From assembly GCA_900555605.1 (NCBI GenBank), contig USLW01000172.1, positions 1 to 5,344 on the forward strand: 5,344 nt of DNA, given 5' to 3'. Below, piece after piece: positions 4,676 through 5,344 of this stretch (the first letter of the stretch is position 1; the number at the start of each line of letters is the position of its first letter). This DNA comes from an uncultured Clostridium sp. GTDB lineage: Bacteria; Bacillota; Clostridia; UBA1212; UBA1255. The notes under the pieces were generated by a model. That model did not search any database, had not been told where the DNA came from, and saw only the letters and a list, made by a program, of their open reading frames with translations. Made by a program: the position numbers and the translations under genes.

Positions 4676-5344
4676 ATGAAAAAATTTATATATGCCTTTA
4701 CAATTGGGATATTTGTTATAATCGCAGCAGTCATATCTTTAGAAATAAGTAAAAAAGAAACAAGCAATGATGATAAACAAATAGATATGATATCTTTCCG
4801 TGAAATAACCGGAGATGAAAATTCAGTACGAAAGAAACAGGCAATTTTACAGGATCAAATCATAGAGATTACTTATGAATATGAAACGTATACGACATCT
4901 ATAGCAGCCTCCTCCGTAACAAAAGAAACTTTATACTACAACACAAATATTGATGTTTATATAGATTCAGAATCTAACAAGTATCTCTTTCTCCAAGAAT
5001 CAGATCTTTTTTGCGGATTCGTAAAGAAAGACTACTATTGGAAGTATTTGAATGGTGATTTATATTTATATGTATCAAAGGAGACTGCAGTAGAAGCTGC
5101 AGAGAATCAGTTGCCGTTATATGTTTTAGATTTTAATTGTTATGATATGATATCCTGTCAATACTGCGAAAGTACCGGTGTTTATGAAATGCAGTACAGC
5201 AGATTGTTAAACGGAATACCAACAGATGATATAATCAAGATCTTTATCCAGGCAGACGGTCAGCTTGGCGCGTTTACTGCATTTAAGCATGGGGCATATC
5301 ATGATATTCATATTTCGGAGGAAGCGATTGCACAGGCCCGGCAG
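4676..5344 (+). CDS. Membrane-anchored protein with PepSY/YcdB-like extracellular region, 3' end missing
   Basis: The gene runs off the right edge after 223 open codons. GAAGGAG at 4661-4667 lies 8 bases before the ATG. The protein starts MKKFIYAF with one membrane segment (about 4-22) and then SKKETSND. This fits an N-terminal anchor or uncleaved signal with the rest outside the cell. Residues about 134-205 show a PepSY-like pattern: SKETAVEAAENQL helix, VYEMQYSRLLNGIPTDD, then IKIFIQADGQLGAF. A second helix, ISEEAIAQAR (213-222), begins at the cut edge as if a second copy followed. Such regions occur in YcdB/YcdC-like exported proteins, thought to inhibit or assist peptidases, but the role here is unproven. 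Cysteines at 113, 155, 161 and 164 include a CQYC pair that could form a disulfide. It sits 62 bases after the broken gene on the same strand and shares its AT-rich codon choice. No convincing own promoter is seen in the gap. Confidence 0.85.
   Translation, partial: MKKFIYAFTIGIFVIIAAVISLEISKKETSNDDKQIDMISFREITGDENSVRKKQAILQDQIIEITYEYETYTTSIAASSVTKETLYYNTNIDVYIDSESNKYLFLQESDLFCGFVKKDYYWKYLNGDLYLYVSKETAVEAAENQLPLYVLDFNCYDMISCQYCESTGVYEMQYSRLLNGIPTDDIIKIFIQADGQLGAFTAFKHGAYHDIHISEEAIAQARQ

Noticed and set aside
1..5344. CRISPR array, tRNA, rRNA, insertion sequence or transposase
   Set aside because: No regular spaced repeats, no cloverleaf-like sequence and no transposase-like protein were seen on either strand.

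Overview
The window looks like a piece of a low-to-middle GC Firmicutes chromosome, most likely a Clostridia-type gut or animal-associated bacterium. This is inferred from purine-rich Shine-Dalgarno sites, near-consensus sigma-A promoters, a lipobox signal peptide, a TGD-type C-terminal sorting signal, and secreted proteins built from Gram-positive carbohydrate-associated modules. No marker gene fixes the genus.

Left part (1-3702, minus strand): three genes for exported proteins in one direction. From the upstream side these are (i) a 769-residue lipoprotein with a TIM-barrel glycoside-hydrolase-like domain, a beta-sandwich domain and two F5/8 type C (CBM32-like) domains at 1393-3702; (ii) a 282-residue LamG/concanavalin-A-like protein with a signal peptide and a C-terminal wall-sorting-like tail at 451-1299; and (iii) the first 85 residues of another secreted protein that runs off the left edge (1-255). 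The first two each have a clear TTGACA/TATTAT promoter. A strong hairpin terminator at 374-408 separates the second from the third. Together they look like a small cell-surface carbohydrate-recognition or degradation locus: a membrane-anchored putative hydrolase with two binding modules, followed by a wall-attached binding protein.

Middle (3703-4075): a divergent promoter region without a gene. It carries the minus-strand promoter of the lipoprotein gene, about 200 bases with no recognisable feature, and a plus-strand promoter for the right-hand block.

Right part (4076-5344, plus strand): visibly more AT-rich. It starts with a broken secreted-protein gene (4076-4613): a 5' piece with signal peptide and a conserved 'KHF...DGSY.A..YPE' segment, and a 3' piece in another frame that resembles the C-terminal end of a caspase-like peptidase. 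It is followed by the start of a membrane-anchored protein with a PepSY/YcdB-like extracellular region (4676 to the right edge). The most interesting signals are the atypical active-site layout of the TIM barrel, the repeat-rich promoter of the LamG gene, and the fused or decayed gene at 4076-4613.
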